A stretch of 64,000 nucleotides of DNA from contig NZ_CP061293.1 of assembly GCF_018687495.1 (NCBI RefSeq), positions 992,001 through 1,056,000 on the forward strand, in the 5' to 3' direction. The position numbers and the translations under genes are program-made. Source of the stretch: Polynucleobacter sp. MWH-Svant-W18 (lineage in GTDB: Bacteria > Pseudomonadota > Gammaproteobacteria > Burkholderiales > Burkholderiaceae). Each line of letters opens with the position of its first letter. Positions within the stretch are counted from its first letter, which is position 1. Below, one piece after another: positions 63,512 to 64,000 of the stretch. The notes under the pieces are model-generated. The model saw nothing but the letters and a program-made list of their open reading frames with translations, was not told where the DNA came from and did no database searches.

Positions 63512-63841
63512 TTAGTTAACAGTAATGCTTGCTTGATTAATGGCCTCATAAGCATCGTCCCCGAGCCACTTAAACTCCAGAGTGCCCGACTCAACAGCAA
63601 TCGTTGTAAAGATAATTAAAGGATTGGCACCAATACCTGGATAGAAGTCAGCCCTGAATACTTCTACATCGTTATAGCTGCACGTAAATACCCGAATGAT
63701 GTCCCGAGGCACTAACTTACCGGACTCGGTGTACCGAAATCCAGACTCCATATCGTGCTGCGCAATTGCCCGAATCTCAATAATGGAGCCCTTTTTTGCA
63801 GTGCTGGGCATCGTAATAGAGGTGCGCGATGTTTTACTCAT
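63512..63841 (-). CDS. soxZ: SoxZ sulfur-carrier subunit
   Basis: Partner of SoxY in the SoxYZ carrier. The 109 residues start at the ATG at 63841 (five residues of open frame before it dropped) and include GSIIEIRAIAQHDMESG, VFTCSYNDVEVFRADFYPGIGANP and FKWLGDDAYEA. Start overlaps the soxY stop (ATGA). Soluble periplasmic, no own signal, normally exported with SoxY. Confidence 0.92.
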   Translation of the reverse strand: MSKTSRTSITMPSTAKKGSIIEIRAIAQHDMESGFRYTESGKLVPRDIIRVFTCSYNDVEVFRADFYPGIGANPLIIFTTIAVESGTLEFKWLGDDAYEAINQASITVN

Positions 63842-64000
63842 ACCAACTCCGTGCAAGCAGAAAGCGTCACCAGGGTTTCTGCATAGCCTTGATAAAAACT
63901 GCCATTACTCATTTGGGCGATCGCCCAAACACGCTGACTATCAGCCAAGCGCACTCGGGTTGTAATGGTGGCCGTGCATGAGCGCGGCGTAAGGTAAGCA
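63838..64000 (-). CDS. soxY: SoxY sulfur-carrier subunit, C-terminal part (cut by window end)
   Basis: The last 54 codons of a frame open to the window edge, ending in TGA shared with the soxZ start. The segment TTRVRLADSQRVWAIAQMSN followed by a C-terminal strand fits the SoxY immunoglobulin-like domain, and order soxY-soxZ-soxA is standard. The end reads TLVTLSACTELV; the usual GGCGG carrier arm is not seen, although a cysteine is kept five residues from the end. Confidence 0.75.
   Translation of the reverse strand, partial: AYLTPRSCTATITTRVRLADSQRVWAIAQMSNGSFYQGYAETLVTLSACTELV

Overview
The window is about 64 kb of a dense, mid-to-low-GC betaproteobacterial chromosome. Gene order (ilvB-ilvH-ilvC-psd-pssA-leuA; gmk-rpoZ-spoT; rph-rdgB-hemW), a Bug-type tricarboxylate binding protein, an ECF sigma/DUF3619/DUF3106 cluster, an Mla-like transporter with a STAS-fused permease and a Sox thiosulfate-oxidation cluster all point to a Burkholderiales bacterium. 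The compactness and base composition suggest a small-genome freshwater lineage such as Polynucleobacter (inference, not proven here). There are no insertion sequences, phage genes or CRISPR arrays, and no stretch above 300 bases without a gene.

Layout. 1-8.0 kb: rpsO, a secreted SYLF-domain protein, then the minus-strand branched-chain amino acid and phospholipid array ilvB-ilvH-ilvC-psd-pssA-leuA. An apparent leucine attenuator (leader peptide, antiterminator and terminator) sits between pssA and leuA. 8.0-10.3 kb: an ECF sigma factor with a putative membrane anti-sigma (DUF3619), a DUF3106 periplasmic protein and an RDD membrane protein. 10.3-16.3 kb: an Mla/MCE-type lipid transport operon plus a YbbP-like permease. 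16.5-24 kb: tRNA-Arg, greB, spoT-rpoZ-gmk-yicC, and rph-rdgB-hemW. 24-27.1 kb: an acyl-CoA module (enoyl-CoA hydratase, Bug binding protein, type III CoA-transferase). 27.1-36.5 kb: tRNA-Ser, pgi, phosphomannomutase, a TpsB outer-membrane transporter, and the NAD genes nadA-nadC / nadB with a HigBA-like toxin-antitoxin pair between them.

36.5-41.3 kb: a two-subunit NAD-dependent formate dehydrogenase whose beta subunit fuses NuoE-like and NuoF-like parts. 41.4-44.1 kb: small lipoproteins, a DUF1080 protein, a YciI protein, unrecognised small ORFs, an unknown membrane protein and tRNA-Ser. 44.1-50.5 kb: acs, class I fumarase, murI, and tonB-exbB-exbD. 51-58.2 kb: a tight minus-strand operon with a secreted TpsA exoprotein, a DUF4239 membrane protein, two PstS-like binding proteins and a TAXI-type binding protein, with no permease for any of them. 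This is the most unusual locus in the window. 58.3-64 kb: tRNA-Leu, a penicillin-acylase family hydrolase, a surface-adhesin-E-like protein and lipoprotein, purU, and soxA-soxZ-soxY (soxY runs off the window).

How the genes work together: formate dehydrogenase, PurU (which releases formate) and NAD synthesis together suggest active C1/NAD metabolism. SoxYZ-A points to use of reduced sulfur compounds as an electron source. TpsB at 30-32 kb is the likely exporter of the TpsA at 55-58 kb, although the two are 22 kb apart. Regulation visible in the sequence includes the leuA attenuator, an inverted-repeat operator before the toxin gene, and tRNA promoters with clear -10 boxes.
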